This document shows positions 19,154 through 27,687 of a DNA stretch of 64,000 nt, piece by piece. The DNA is from Crossiella sp. CA-258035. GTDB lineage: Bacteria > Actinomycetota > Actinomycetes > Mycobacteriales > Pseudonocardiaceae. The stretch is from positions 8,957,501 through 9,021,500 of the forward strand of contig NZ_CP116413.1 in assembly GCF_030064675.1 (NCBI RefSeq), read 5' to 3'. Position 1 is the first letter of the stretch, and each line of letters begins with the position of its first letter. Under the pieces are notes generated by a model, which did not search any database, was not told the origin of the DNA, and saw nothing but the letters and a program-made list of their open reading frames with translations. The translations under genes were made by a program, and so were the position numbers.

Positions 19154-20223
19154 AGCGGCGGCAGCGCGGCGATCGCGTCGTCCCGGCTGACCCCGGTGGC
19201 CTGGAGCAGGTCCACCGCGATGGAGCGCAGCTGAGCGACCACCACGCGCACCGAGAACCCGCCCTCGCCGGCCAGCGCCGTGCTGGCCTGTTTCGCGGCC
19301 TCCTGGGCCAGCTGGCGGGCGGTGAGGGGCTCTTCGCCCTCGGCGAGCTCGGCCTGCAACAGCTCCACCGCGTCGGCGAGCTTGGTCAGCACCGCGGCCA
19401 GCGCGAGCGGCGCCGGTTCCTCGTCCCGCAGCGCGGCCAGCGCGCGGCGGGCCAGCACCCTGGTGTTGCGCATGGCGTGGTCCAGCGGCACCGCGGCGGC
19501 CAGGTAGCTCTCCAGATCGGCCCGTCTGCGCCAGCGGATCGGCGCGATCCGGGCGATCTCGCTGCCGGTGTCCAGCGCCGTGCGGAAGTCCTCGAACGCC
19601 TTGGTGGTCTTGCGCGCCCTGCTCAGCACCGCGGCGGCCTTGACCGGGTCCCGGCTGGTCACCGCGTCGGCCACGCCGCGCAGCGCGGCGGTCAGCTCAC
19701 CCAGCAGCACCTTGCCCTGCCGGTGCGCCACGGTCAGCGGGTTGGCCGGCAGCAGCGCGGCCACCGCGAGGCCGACCAGGCCGCCGACCAGCGCGTCGAC
19801 CATCCGGTCCAGGCCGCCGGAGTCACCGGGTGGCAGCAGGGTGGCCACCAGCACCGCGGAGGACCCGGCCTGCATGGCGATCACCGTGCCGCTGTCCAGC
19901 AGCACCGCCGAGGTCAGCGCCAGCGCCACCACCAGCATGATCTGCCAGGTGCCCGAGCCGATCTGCAGGATCAGCAGGTCGCCCACGCCGATGCCGATGC
20001 TCACCCCGGCGACCAGCTCGGCCACCCGGCGCAGCCGCTGGCCGAGGGAGACACCGAGGCAGATCACCGCGGCGATCGGGGCGAAGAACGGCCGGGCGTG
20101 CCCGATCAGGTCGGCGGCGATCAGCCAGGCGATGCCGGCGCTGAGCGCGCTGTGCAGGATCGGCAACGCGGTTCGCCGCAACCGCCGCAGTCGTCGGCTC
20201 AGCTCCTCGCGTACCCGGTGCAC
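19150..20223 (-). CDS. FUSC-family membrane protein (aromatic acid exporter-like)
   Basis: A 357-aa membrane protein. Five to six hydrophobic segments lie in residues 25-165 (PILHSALSAGIAWLIAADLI, FFAPIAAVICLGVSLGQRLR, then IMLVVALALTSAVLLDS), followed by a soluble C-terminal domain of about 180 residues rich in helices. This is the plan of half-length FUSC/YgaX-type proteins related to aromatic-acid exporters. I chose the GTG at 20223 because it lies 5 bases after the stop of the SRPBCC gene and has AGGAGG upstream. Frames further up are not family-like. The exported substrate is unknown. Confidence 0.82.
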   Translation of the reverse strand: MHRVREELSRRLRRLRRTALPILHSALSAGIAWLIAADLIGHARPFFAPIAAVICLGVSLGQRLRRVAELVAGVSIGIGVGDLLILQIGSGTWQIMLVVALALTSAVLLDSGTVIAMQAGSSAVLVATLLPPGDSGGLDRMVDALVGGLVGLAVAALLPANPLTVAHRQGKVLLGELTAALRGVADAVTSRDPVKAAAVLSRARKTTKAFEDFRTALDTGSEIARIAPIRWRRRADLESYLAAAVPLDHAMRNTRVLARRALAALRDEEPAPLALAAVLTKLADAVELLQAELAEGEEPLTARQLAQEAAKQASTALAGEGGFSVRVVVAQLRSIAVDLLQATGVSRDDAIAALPPL

Positions 20224-20227
20224 GCGG

Positions 20228-20818
20228 CTAAGTCTGCCTCCTGCGCCGCAGCGCGAGCACCAGGAGCGCGGCGAGTCCGGCCAGCACCGGGCCGCTGGCC
20301 GAGCGGCCTGGCGGGGCGGCGACCGCGGCCCGCTCGGCGTCGGTGCTGGCACGGCGGCGGGCCAGTTCCAGCTCCAGGCTGCGCAGGCCCTTGGCCATGG
20401 CCCAGTTGTGGTTGGCCGAGAACACCGGTTTGAGCAGCGGGGAGGCCAGGCGCAGCAGCGGCTTGTCCGCGCGGACCCGCCACTGGAAGTCCACGCTGAC
20501 CCGGTCGCCGTGCTGGCTCAGCCGCCACTCCCCGCCGCCGATCAGGTCGCCGACGGCGCTGAAGGCCGAGGTGTGCGGCTGGTCGTGGCTGTCCACCCGC
20601 ATCCGCCAGCGCAGCGTGTAGGGCAGCCAGCCGGTGGTGTAGAGGTCGAAGGCGGAGCCGATGCCGCGCTCGTCGCCCTCGGCCCCCTTGCGCACGTCGA
20701 TGTAGACCGAGGGCCACCAGCGGGGCAGGTCGGTCGGGTCGAACAGGACGTCCGCCACCTCGGCGACCGTGCCCGGCACCGACCAGTGCGTGTGGAACTC
20801 GTAGTCGTTGCCGGGCAC
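20228..20818 (-). CDS. SRPBCC (START-like) protein with C-terminal membrane anchor
   Basis: A 196-aa protein. Residues 1-155 form a START/polyketide-cyclase-like helix-grip fold: YEFHTHWSVPGTVAEVADVL, LPRWWPSVYIDVRKGAEG and VSVDFQWRVRADKP. The C-terminus has one membrane segment (PVLAGLAALLVLAL) followed by RRRRQT, so the domain is tethered to the membrane. It may bind a lipid or hydrophobic ligand. It lies between the FUSC and DUF3151 genes in one direction, with only 4 bases to the FUSC start, so they form an operon. Confidence 0.82.
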   Translation of the reverse strand: MPGNDYEFHTHWSVPGTVAEVADVLFDPTDLPRWWPSVYIDVRKGAEGDERGIGSAFDLYTTGWLPYTLRWRMRVDSHDQPHTSAFSAVGDLIGGGEWRLSQHGDRVSVDFQWRVRADKPLLRLASPLLKPVFSANHNWAMAKGLRSLELELARRRASTDAERAAVAAPPGRSASGPVLAGLAALLVLALRRRRQT

Positions 20819-20838
20819 GTCCGCTCCGTTGTTCGTGT

Positions 20839-21258
20839 TCAGGCCAGGCCGGTCGCCGCGGGCGCGGCCGGGTCGGAGTCGGCGAGGAAGCTCGAGCAGC
20901 GCTCGTACTCCTCGGTCTCGCCGATCTCGCCCGCGGCCTTGGCCAGCGCGGACAGCGCCCGCAGGAAGCCCTGGTTGGGCGCGTGCGACCAGGGCACCGG
21001 GCCGTGGCCCTTCCAGCCCGCGCGGCGGAGCTGGTCGAGACCGCGGTGGTAGCCGGTGCGGGCGTAGGCGTAGGCGGTGACCGGGTCACCGGCGGCCAGC
21101 GCCCGCTCGGCCAGCGCCGCCCAGGCCGCGCTGAAGTCCGGGTACTCCCGCGCCACCTCGGAGGGGTCCTTGCCGCTGTCCAACAGGGACTGCGGTTCGG
21201 GCCGCTCGGGCAGCAGGGTGTCCGGGGGTCCGCCGAACAGGTTGCCGAACTGGGTCAT
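20839..21258 (-). CDS. DUF3151 family protein
   Basis: 139 aa, MTQFGNLFGGPPDTLLPERP onward. AYAYARTGYHRGLDQLRRAG and GPVPWSHAPNQGFLRALSAL are the conserved DUF3151 blocks. The family is confined to actinobacteria and lies beside fba, as Rv0360c does in M. tuberculosis. It is predicted to be an all-helical, TPR-like cytosolic protein. It follows fbaA by 5 bases in the same direction, so expression with glycolysis is likely. Its function is unknown. Confidence 0.9.
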   Translation of the reverse strand: MTQFGNLFGGPPDTLLPERPEPQSLLDSGKDPSEVAREYPDFSAAWAALAERALAAGDPVTAYAYARTGYHRGLDQLRRAGWKGHGPVPWSHAPNQGFLRALSALAKAAGEIGETEEYERCSSFLADSDPAAPAATGLA

Positions 21259-21263
21259 CGCGC

Positions 21264-22298
<1,035 letters not shown>

Positions 22299-22482
22299 CG
22301 AACCGTCCTCCTCATGGGCGCTTGTGCGGGCCCATCCTACGAGGCGGCACAGCGGCGTCCGTCACACGGAGTCCTCAGCCGGAAGTTCCCCCGGTGGGTC
22401 GATCTTGAGAATGGCCGACTCTCGGTAGTCTTCCGGGTACCGGTGGTGACCCCGTGTCGCGCCGTGTGCGCCGGAGGTGGAG

Positions 22483-22866
22483 ATGAGCTGGGACGTGCCC
22501 TGCCCCAGGTGCTCGGGCAGCGGGAAGAACACCGAACCGGGTGCGGAAGAACTGAGCGTGGAGGAGCTGCGGCTGCGCAGGCGGGCCCAGCAGTTCGTCC
22601 GCTCGGCCCCGGTGGCGCAGAAGCTGGCCGACCTCAAGGAGGAGTGGGAGGAGCTCAGGGCGCTGGCCACCAGCAAGGCCGCCGACGCCGAGGTCATCCC
22701 GTTCCAGGAGTACATCGAGCTGCGCGAGGGCGACACGGTGATCACCCGCGCGCACCGCACCGCCAACACCCACCCTGCCTGCCCGGACTGCAAGGGCAAG
22801 GGCAAGGAGCTCACCGCCGAGGGCAAGGAGCTGCTGGAGTTCATCAAGCGCTGGCCACCGGAGTGA
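22483..22866 (+). CDS. Small protein with two CxxCxGxG zinc-ribbon halves
   Basis: 127 aa. It carries CPRCSGSGK near the N-terminus and CPDCKGKGK near residue 102, each like one half of the DnaJ zinc-binding motif, so the two halves could together bind one zinc ion. The middle is a charged helix (SVEELRLRRRAQQFVRS, KLADLKEEWEELRALA). GGAGG lies 6 bases before the ATG at 22483; a GTG two codons earlier is possible. Its end overlaps the hydrolase gene on the other strand by 23 bases. Not a DnaJ, as it lacks the J domain. A nucleic-acid- or protein-binding role is a guess. Confidence 0.7.
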   Translation: MSWDVPCPRCSGSGKNTEPGAEELSVEELRLRRRAQQFVRSAPVAQKLADLKEEWEELRALATSKAADAEVIPFQEYIELREGDTVITRAHRTANTHPACPDCKGKGKELTAEGKELLEFIKRWPPE

Positions 22867-23554
22867 GCAGCTCGGCCAGCGCGCGGGGATGGGTCAGCGG
22901 CAACAGGTGTCCCGCCTTGGGCACCAGGTCCAGCCGCCCGCGCTGACAGGCGGCCAGGAACTCCTCCTCCTCGGCCCGGAAGTGGTCCCGCCTGCCGTTG
23001 ACCAGCCGCACCGGTCCGGGATAGCCGCGCAGGTCGGCCAGCGGGTCCCGGCTCAGCAGGCCGGCCAGCACGTCCGGCACCGCCTCGTGCGCGACCCCGC
23101 CCGCGACGAACGCCTCGCCCTGCGCCCGCCCGAACATCAGCCGCGCCATCCGCCGGGTGAACCAGAGCCCGCCGTCGGGCAGGCTGCCCAGCAGGCCGGC
23201 GATCCGGCGGAAGGGCCGCACCCGGCCCGGGGTGAGCTTGAGGGTGCCGCCGACCAGCACCAGCTCGCTGATCCGCTCGGGGTGCTCGGCCACCGCGGCC
23301 AGCGCCAGGTAGCTGCCCATCGAGTGCCCGACCAGCACCGCCTGCCCGCCGACCTCGTCCACCGCGTCCTTGATCGCGTCCACCGCCCCGGCCACGGTGA
23401 ACCGCTCACCCCGTCGGCTGCCGTGTCCTGGCAGGTCAGGTGCGGACACCGGCCGATCACCGAGCTCGGCCCGCACGCCCTGCCACATGGTCCCGCTGAC
23501 CCGGATGCCGTGCACCAGCACGATCGGCGTCCGCCCCGACTCCATGCCCGCCAT
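22844..23554 (-). CDS. Alpha/beta hydrolase
   Basis: 236 aa with the alpha/beta-hydrolase fold. The oxyanion region is VLVHGIRVSGTMW, the nucleophile Ser lies in VLVGHSMGSYLAL, the acid is probably in NGRRDHFRAEEE, and His lies in VPKAGHLLPLTHP. The ATG at 23554 was chosen because GGGAGG lies 7 bases upstream. It is divergent from a TetR regulator with an operator pair between them, so its expression is probably derepressed by a small ligand, perhaps its own ester substrate. The substrate is not inferable. Confidence 0.88.
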   Translation of the reverse strand: MAGMESGRTPIVLVHGIRVSGTMWQGVRAELGDRPVSAPDLPGHGSRRGERFTVAGAVDAIKDAVDEVGGQAVLVGHSMGSYLALAAVAEHPERISELVLVGGTLKLTPGRVRPFRRIAGLLGSLPDGGLWFTRRMARLMFGRAQGEAFVAGGVAHEAVPDVLAGLLSRDPLADLRGYPGPVRLVNGRRDHFRAEEEEFLAACQRGRLDLVPKAGHLLPLTHPRALAELLTPVASA

Positions 23555-23575
23555 GTCCGTCCTCCCGCCCAATGC

Positions 23576-23641
23576 AACGCAACGGCGCGTTGCGTTTCAC
23601 GCTACGCCGGGCTGCTGCGCAACGCAACGTCGCGTAGTGTT
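23576..23641. promoter_or_regulatory. Paired TetR operators in the hydrolase/TetR divergent region
   Basis: AACGCAACG-GCG-CGTTGCGTT (23576-23596) is a perfect 9-bp inverted repeat. AACGCAACG-TCG-CGTAGTGTT (23621-23641) is a second copy with two mismatches in the right arm. Centres are 45 bases apart. One lies over the hydrolase translation-start side and the other touches the tetR start. Confidence 0.75.
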
Positions 23642-23647
23642 CGACGC

Positions 23648-24262
23648 ATGATGGTGGACACGGCGCGCCGCTCCGGTGACGGCCCGCGGCAGGCAGAGGC
23701 GATCTTCACCGCGGTGCTGGAGCTGCTGGCCGAGCACGGGTACGACGGCCTGACCGTGGAGGGCGTGGCGGCCCGCTCCGGCGTGCACAAGACCACGATC
23801 TACCGCTGGTGGGCGGACAAGGACGCGCTGCTCGGCGCGGCACTGCTGAACTCGGCCCTGCTGGAGCTGCCGGTGCCGGACACCGGCTCGCTGCGCGGCG
23901 ACCTGCTGGCGCTGACCAGGCACGTGCTGCGGCTGCTGACCACCGAGCCGAGCGCCTCGGTGGTCACCGCCGCGCTGGCCGCGGCAGGCCGGCCGGTGCT
24001 GGCCAGGCTGGCGCACGAGTTCTTCGCCGACCGGTTCGACCGCGAGCTGGTGCTGTTCGAGCGGGCCGTGGCCCGCGGCGAGCTGCCCGCGGACGCCGAC
24101 GCCAAGCTGGTGGTGGACCTGCTGGCCGGCGCGGTGTGGACCAGGGTCCTGCTCCGCCAGGAACGACCGCCCGCTGATTTCGCCGCGCAGGCGGTGGACC
24201 TGGTGCTGGCCGCGCTGTCAAATCGAAAAGTCCACCCGAATACTCGGAATGTCCCTGCCTAG
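23648..24262 (+). CDS. TetR/AcrR family regulator
   Basis: 204 aa. The N-terminal helix-turn-helix is GYDGLTVEGVAARSGV then HKTTIYRWWADKDALL (about residues 33-62). The C-terminal ligand domain includes a TetR_C-like LVVDLLAGAVWTRVLLRQ stretch. It starts with ATGATG at 23648/23651 only 7 bases after an operator copy. It is divergent from the hydrolase gene, the classic layout for an autoregulated local repressor. The inducer is unknown. Confidence 0.9.
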   Translation: MMVDTARRSGDGPRQAEAIFTAVLELLAEHGYDGLTVEGVAARSGVHKTTIYRWWADKDALLGAALLNSALLELPVPDTGSLRGDLLALTRHVLRLLTTEPSASVVTAALAAAGRPVLARLAHEFFADRFDRELVLFERAVARGELPADADAKLVVDLLAGAVWTRVLLRQERPPADFAAQAVDLVLAALSNRKVHPNTRNVPA

Positions 24263-24281
24263 CTGGGTGTTTGCTTGAGTC

Positions 24282-25217
24282 GTGGCAAGAATCGGCACGA
24301 GTGACCTGGACGTCTTCCCGCTTTGCCTCGGTGGCAACGTGTTCGGTTGGACCGCGGACGAGCAGCAGTCGTTCGCGGTGCTGGACGCCTACGCGGCCGC
24401 GGGCGGCAACTTCATCGACACCGCGGACGTGTACCCGGCCTGGGCCGAGGGCAACTCCGGCGGCGAGTCCGAGACGATCATCGGCCGCTGGCTGGCCAGG
24501 CGCGGCCGCCGCGACGACCTGGTGATCGCGACCAAGGTCGGCCAGCTGAGCACCGCCAAGGGCCTGTCCGCGGCCAACATCAAGGTCGCCGCGGAGGACT
24601 CCCTGCGCAGGCTGGGCACCGACCACATCGACCTGTACTACGCCCACATCGACGACACCGAGGTCCCGCTGGCCGAGACCCTGGGCGCCTTCGACGAGCT
24701 GGTCAAGGCGGGCAAGGTCCGCCACCTGGCGGCCTCGAATTACGGCACAGACCGGCTGGCCGAGGCGCTGGAGGTCAGCAAGCGGGAGAACCTGGCGAGC
24801 TACGTCGCCCTCCAGCCGCACTACAACCTGGTCGAACGCGAGGGCTACGAGGGCAAGCTGGCCGCACTGGTGGCGATCGAGGGCCTGTCCGCGGTGCCGT
24901 ACTGGGGCTTGGCCAAGGGCTTCCTCACCGGCAAGTACCGCCCCGGCGTCGAGGTGGACAGCCCCCGCGCCGCGGGCGCGAGCGCCTACCTGGACGAACG
25001 CGGCCTGCGCGTGCTCGCGGTGCTGGACGAGCTCGCCGCCAACCACCGCACCTCGGTGGCCGCGGTCGCCCTGGCCTGGCTGACCGCCCAGCCCACGGTG
25101 GCCGCCCCGATCGCCAGCGCCCGCACCCTGGACCAGCTCACTGACCTGCTGGCCGCCGCCACCCTGGAGCTGGCCGAGGACGAGGTCCAGCGCCTCACCG
25201 AGGCCAGCGCCCGCTGA
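24282..25217 (+). CDS. Aldo/keto reductase
   Basis: 311 aa, TIM-barrel NADPH-dependent reductase. Catalytic residues are visible: D46 (FIDTADVY), Y51, K85 (VIATKVG) and H122 (YYAHIDD). The sequence AWAEGNSGGESETIIGRWLA follows the YhdN/Tas-like group. It acts on aldehydes or ketones. It starts with GTG 20 bases after the tetR stop in the same direction and may be read through from that promoter. No clear ribosome site is visible, so it may be translated from read-through mRNA. Confidence 0.9.
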   Translation: MARIGTSDLDVFPLCLGGNVFGWTADEQQSFAVLDAYAAAGGNFIDTADVYPAWAEGNSGGESETIIGRWLARRGRRDDLVIATKVGQLSTAKGLSAANIKVAAEDSLRRLGTDHIDLYYAHIDDTEVPLAETLGAFDELVKAGKVRHLAASNYGTDRLAEALEVSKRENLASYVALQPHYNLVEREGYEGKLAALVAIEGLSAVPYWGLAKGFLTGKYRPGVEVDSPRAAGASAYLDERGLRVLAVLDELAANHRTSVAAVALAWLTAQPTVAAPIASARTLDQLTDLLAAATLELAEDEVQRLTEASAR

Positions 25218-25305
25218 CCAACGCGCCCGGCGGCCGCGGTCCCTGGCCGCGCGGTCCCGGCGGCCAGTTCCGGTCGCCGGGGTCGCGCGGGGTCCAGCCC
25301 TGGGC

Positions 25306-25590
25306 TCAGCCCGCGATCCACGAGCCGGCGACCACGTTCCACTCCCGGATCCGGGTCTCGGCGATCACATTGGCATCGGCGTACGGGTCAGTGGCCAGGA
25401 TCTTCGCCAGCTCCGCCCGATCGGCCGCCTCGAACACCACCTGCGCGCCGGTGTCGTTGGCCCACGGCCCACCCGCCAGCAGCACACCCTGTTTGGCCTG
25501 CTCAGCAGCCCACTCCCGGTGCGCGGGCCGCACCGCCAGCCGCTCGTCCCGGTTGGTCCCGAAGACCCACTCCACCACGAACCGCGCCAT
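25306..25590 (-). CDS. YciI family protein
   Basis: 94 aa, MARFVVEWVFGTNRDERLAV onward. The pattern of a beta-strand start, the invariant His in RPAHREWAAEQ, an Asp in TDPYADANV and the AGGPWANDTGA turn are those of YciI/YCII-related ferredoxin-like proteins. Their function is generally unknown. The ATG at 25590 has GAGGAGGGG upstream; a start 6 codons earlier is less likely. It stands alone. The 88 bases between its stop and the reductase gene are GC-rich with no clear feature. Confidence 0.85.
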   Translation of the reverse strand: MARFVVEWVFGTNRDERLAVRPAHREWAAEQAKQGVLLAGGPWANDTGAQVVFEAADRAELAKILATDPYADANVIAETRIREWNVVAGSWIAG

Positions 25591-25740
25591 CGCGCCCCTC
25601 CTCGCCAAGCCCCAGCCCCACCGGCCGGCGGGGCGACAGACCGAACCTACTCGCGCGGCCGATCACCGGTCCGGCGCCGGCCAGGTGATCCCAGGCACCG
25701 AGATCGCCGGGGCTTGACCAGCGCGAGTACCTTGCTCTGC

Positions 25741-26364
25741 GTGGGTTGGGACGCGCCGCGCGGGGACAGCCGTGCCACCGGGAGCCAGGCGCCGAACGTC
25801 GAACAGACGGTCGAGCGCACCTTCAGCCATCTCCGGACCCTGGACGGCAGCACACCGCGAACTGGTGGCGTCCAGGCTCCCGAGGCGCCGCTGACCTTGG
25901 AAGACCTGTACCGCCAACACCGGATGCGCCTGGTCCGCCTGGCCATCCTGCTGGTCGACGACCCGGCCACCGCCGAGGACGTGGTGCAGGAGGCGTTCAC
26001 CGGCCTGCACCGCAACTGGGGCGGCCTGCGCGACGGCGCGGCCGCCGTCGGCTACCTGCGCACCGCGGTCGTCAACGGCAGCCGCTCGGTGCTCCGCCGC
26101 CGCAAGACCGCCCGCGAGTACCAGCCCCCGCACATGACCACGGCCCGCTCGGCCGAGTCCCTGGCCATGCTGACCGCCGAACACCAGGCCGTGGTCAGCG
26201 CCCTGGGCCAACTCCCACCCCGCCAACGCGAAGTCCTGGTGCTCCGGTACTACGGCGGCCTGTCCGAACAGGAGATCGCCGAGTCCACCGGCATCTCCCG
26301 CGGCACGGTCAAGTCCACGGCCAGCCGCGCCCTGGACGCACTGCAGAAGGTCCTCCAGGGCTGA
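25741..26364 (+). CDS. SigE-family ECF RNA polymerase sigma factor
   Basis: 207 aa. Region 2 is EDLYRQHRMRLVRLAILLVD followed by DPATAEDVVQEAFTGLH. Region 4 is LPPRQREVLVLRYYGGLS followed by EQEIAESTGISRGTVKSTAS. These are hallmarks of the actinobacterial SigE-like extracytoplasmic-function factors. The GTG at 25741 was chosen because codon bias and homology begin near it, though the frame is open further up. No anti-sigma factor gene adjoins, so its control is not evident. Confidence 0.85.
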   Translation: MGWDAPRGDSRATGSQAPNVEQTVERTFSHLRTLDGSTPRTGGVQAPEAPLTLEDLYRQHRMRLVRLAILLVDDPATAEDVVQEAFTGLHRNWGGLRDGAAAVGYLRTAVVNGSRSVLRRRKTAREYQPPHMTTARSAESLAMLTAEHQAVVSALGQLPPRQREVLVLRYYGGLSEQEIAESTGISRGTVKSTASRALDALQKVLQG

Positions 26365-26757
26365 CCGGGACGCGCGCTCAGCGGCTGTCACGGGCAAAGC
26401 CACGTTCGCGGGCCTGCTGTCGCCTCGGGAAAGCCGCGCTTGCGGGCGTGCTGTTCCCCTCACGCCGCGCTCGTCAGCACGGTCGTCGGCCTCCACATCC
26501 CTTCGCGCAGCGCCGCACGCCTGGGCGGCGTGGCTGCCTGCCGCGCGGCTCAGCACCATCCCGCACCCACCGCAGCGCCACCATCCGCAGCGCTGCTCTC
26601 GGCGGCACCAGCCCGAGGCCACCGCTCACGGACAGTCACGCTGGGGCACGCGAAATCGCGCTTGGAAACGCTCTCACGCGCAATTTGTGGCATTCCACCC
26701 CGCGTCCTTCACGCAGAGGTCTAGACCAGAGACGCCGCATGCCCCAGGATTCGAGCT
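26365..26757. other. Intergenic stretch with imperfect 35-bp direct repeat
   Basis: This 393-base gap has no convincing gene. CGGGCAAAGCCACGTTCGCG at 26391 and CGGGAAAGCCGCGCTTGCGG at 26426 begin an imperfect direct repeat of about 35 bases, each continuing into a GGGCxTGCTGT block. A looser relative follows near 26650. The last 60 bases hold the DasR-type site upstream of the ROK kinase gene. Short frames in the gap lack a ribosome site and codon bias. Confidence 0.5.
26715..26730. promoter_or_regulatory. DasR-responsive element (dre-like)
   Basis: AGAGGTCTAGACCAGA contains the perfect palindrome GGTCTAGACC (26718-26727), the core of the dre site bound by the GntR regulator DasR in streptomycetes (ACTGGTCTAGACCACT type). 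It sits 27 bases before the ROK kinase start and just upstream of nagA, known targets of DasR. Confidence 0.8.
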
Positions 26758-27687
26758 GTGCCCAGCTCGCGAACCGTGGTCGCCGTCGACGTCGGCGGCA
26801 CCGACATCAAGGCAGCCCTGGTCGAGGGTGATCCCGCCGCGCCCGCGGTCGTGGACCGGCTGCGGCGTGCCACGCCGCGTGGCAGCACCGGCACGGAGAC
26901 CGCGGATGCCCTGGTCAGCCTGATCGCCGAGCTGGTCAAGAGCTGGTCGGCGACCGCGGCGAACCCGGTCGAGGCGGTCGGCGTCGTGGTGCCGGGCATC
27001 GTGGACGCCGATGCCGGGGTGGGCGTGTTCTCGGCCAACCTCGGCTGGCGCGACTACCCGTTCCGCGCCGCCCTGAGCGACCGGCTGGGCCTGCCGGTGG
27101 TCTTCGACCACGACGTGCGCGCGGGCGGCCTCGCCGAGTCCCGGCTGGGCGCGGCGCGCGGCTTCACCGACGCCGTGGTCATGCCCATCGGCACCGGTAT
27201 CGCCGCCGCCCTGGTGCTCGGCGGCCGACTGCACTCCGGCGGTGGCTACGCGGGCGAGGTCGGCCACCTCTCCCTCGGCGCCGGCGAGCTGTGCGGGTGC
27301 GGCCAGCACGGCTGCCTGGAACTGCGCGCCTCCTCCGCGGCAGTGGCCCGCCGCTACACCGAACGCACCGGCCGCCCCGTGCACGGCGCGGTCGACGTCG
27401 CCAACGCGGTCCGCGCGGGCGACCCCGCCGCCGCCGCGGTCTGGGCGGAGGCGGTCGAGGCACTGGCTCAGGCCGTGATCCTGTTGACCACCCTGCTCGG
27501 GTTGCAGGCCGTGGTCCTGGGTGGTGGCCTGGCCATGGCGGGAGAGCTGCTGCTCGCCCCCCTTGGCGACCGGCTGGACGAGCTCATCTCGTTCCAGCGC
27601 CGACCCGAACTGCGGTTGGCGGCGCTGGGTGACGAGGCGGGCTGCCTCGGAGCCGCGCTGCTGGCCATGGACCTGTTGGAGGGTTGA
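26758..27687 (+). CDS. nagK: ROK-family sugar kinase, probable N-acetylglucosamine kinase
   Basis: 309 aa. The ATP-binding motif DVGGTDIK is at 11-18. The ROK zinc motif is CGCGQHGC with the preceding GEVGHLSLG His. IGTGIAAALVLGGRL follows the family. Its stop overlaps the start of nagA by ATGA, and a dre-like site lies just upstream, so it most likely phosphorylates N-acetylglucosamine taken up as the free sugar, giving the substrate for NagA. The GTG at 26758 is the first credible start; no strong ribosome site is visible. Glucokinase activity is the alternative. Confidence 0.88.
   Translation: MPSSRTVVAVDVGGTDIKAALVEGDPAAPAVVDRLRRATPRGSTGTETADALVSLIAELVKSWSATAANPVEAVGVVVPGIVDADAGVGVFSANLGWRDYPFRAALSDRLGLPVVFDHDVRAGGLAESRLGAARGFTDAVVMPIGTGIAAALVLGGRLHSGGGYAGEVGHLSLGAGELCGCGQHGCLELRASSAAVARRYTERTGRPVHGAVDVANAVRAGDPAAAAVWAEAVEALAQAVILLTTLLGLQAVVLGGGLAMAGELLLAPLGDRLDELISFQRRPELRLAALGDEAGCLGAALLAMDLLEG

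Noticed and set aside
26440-26724. 94-codon plus-strand frame before the ROK kinase
   Set aside because: It has no ribosome site or family similarity and overlaps the dre-like site and repeats.
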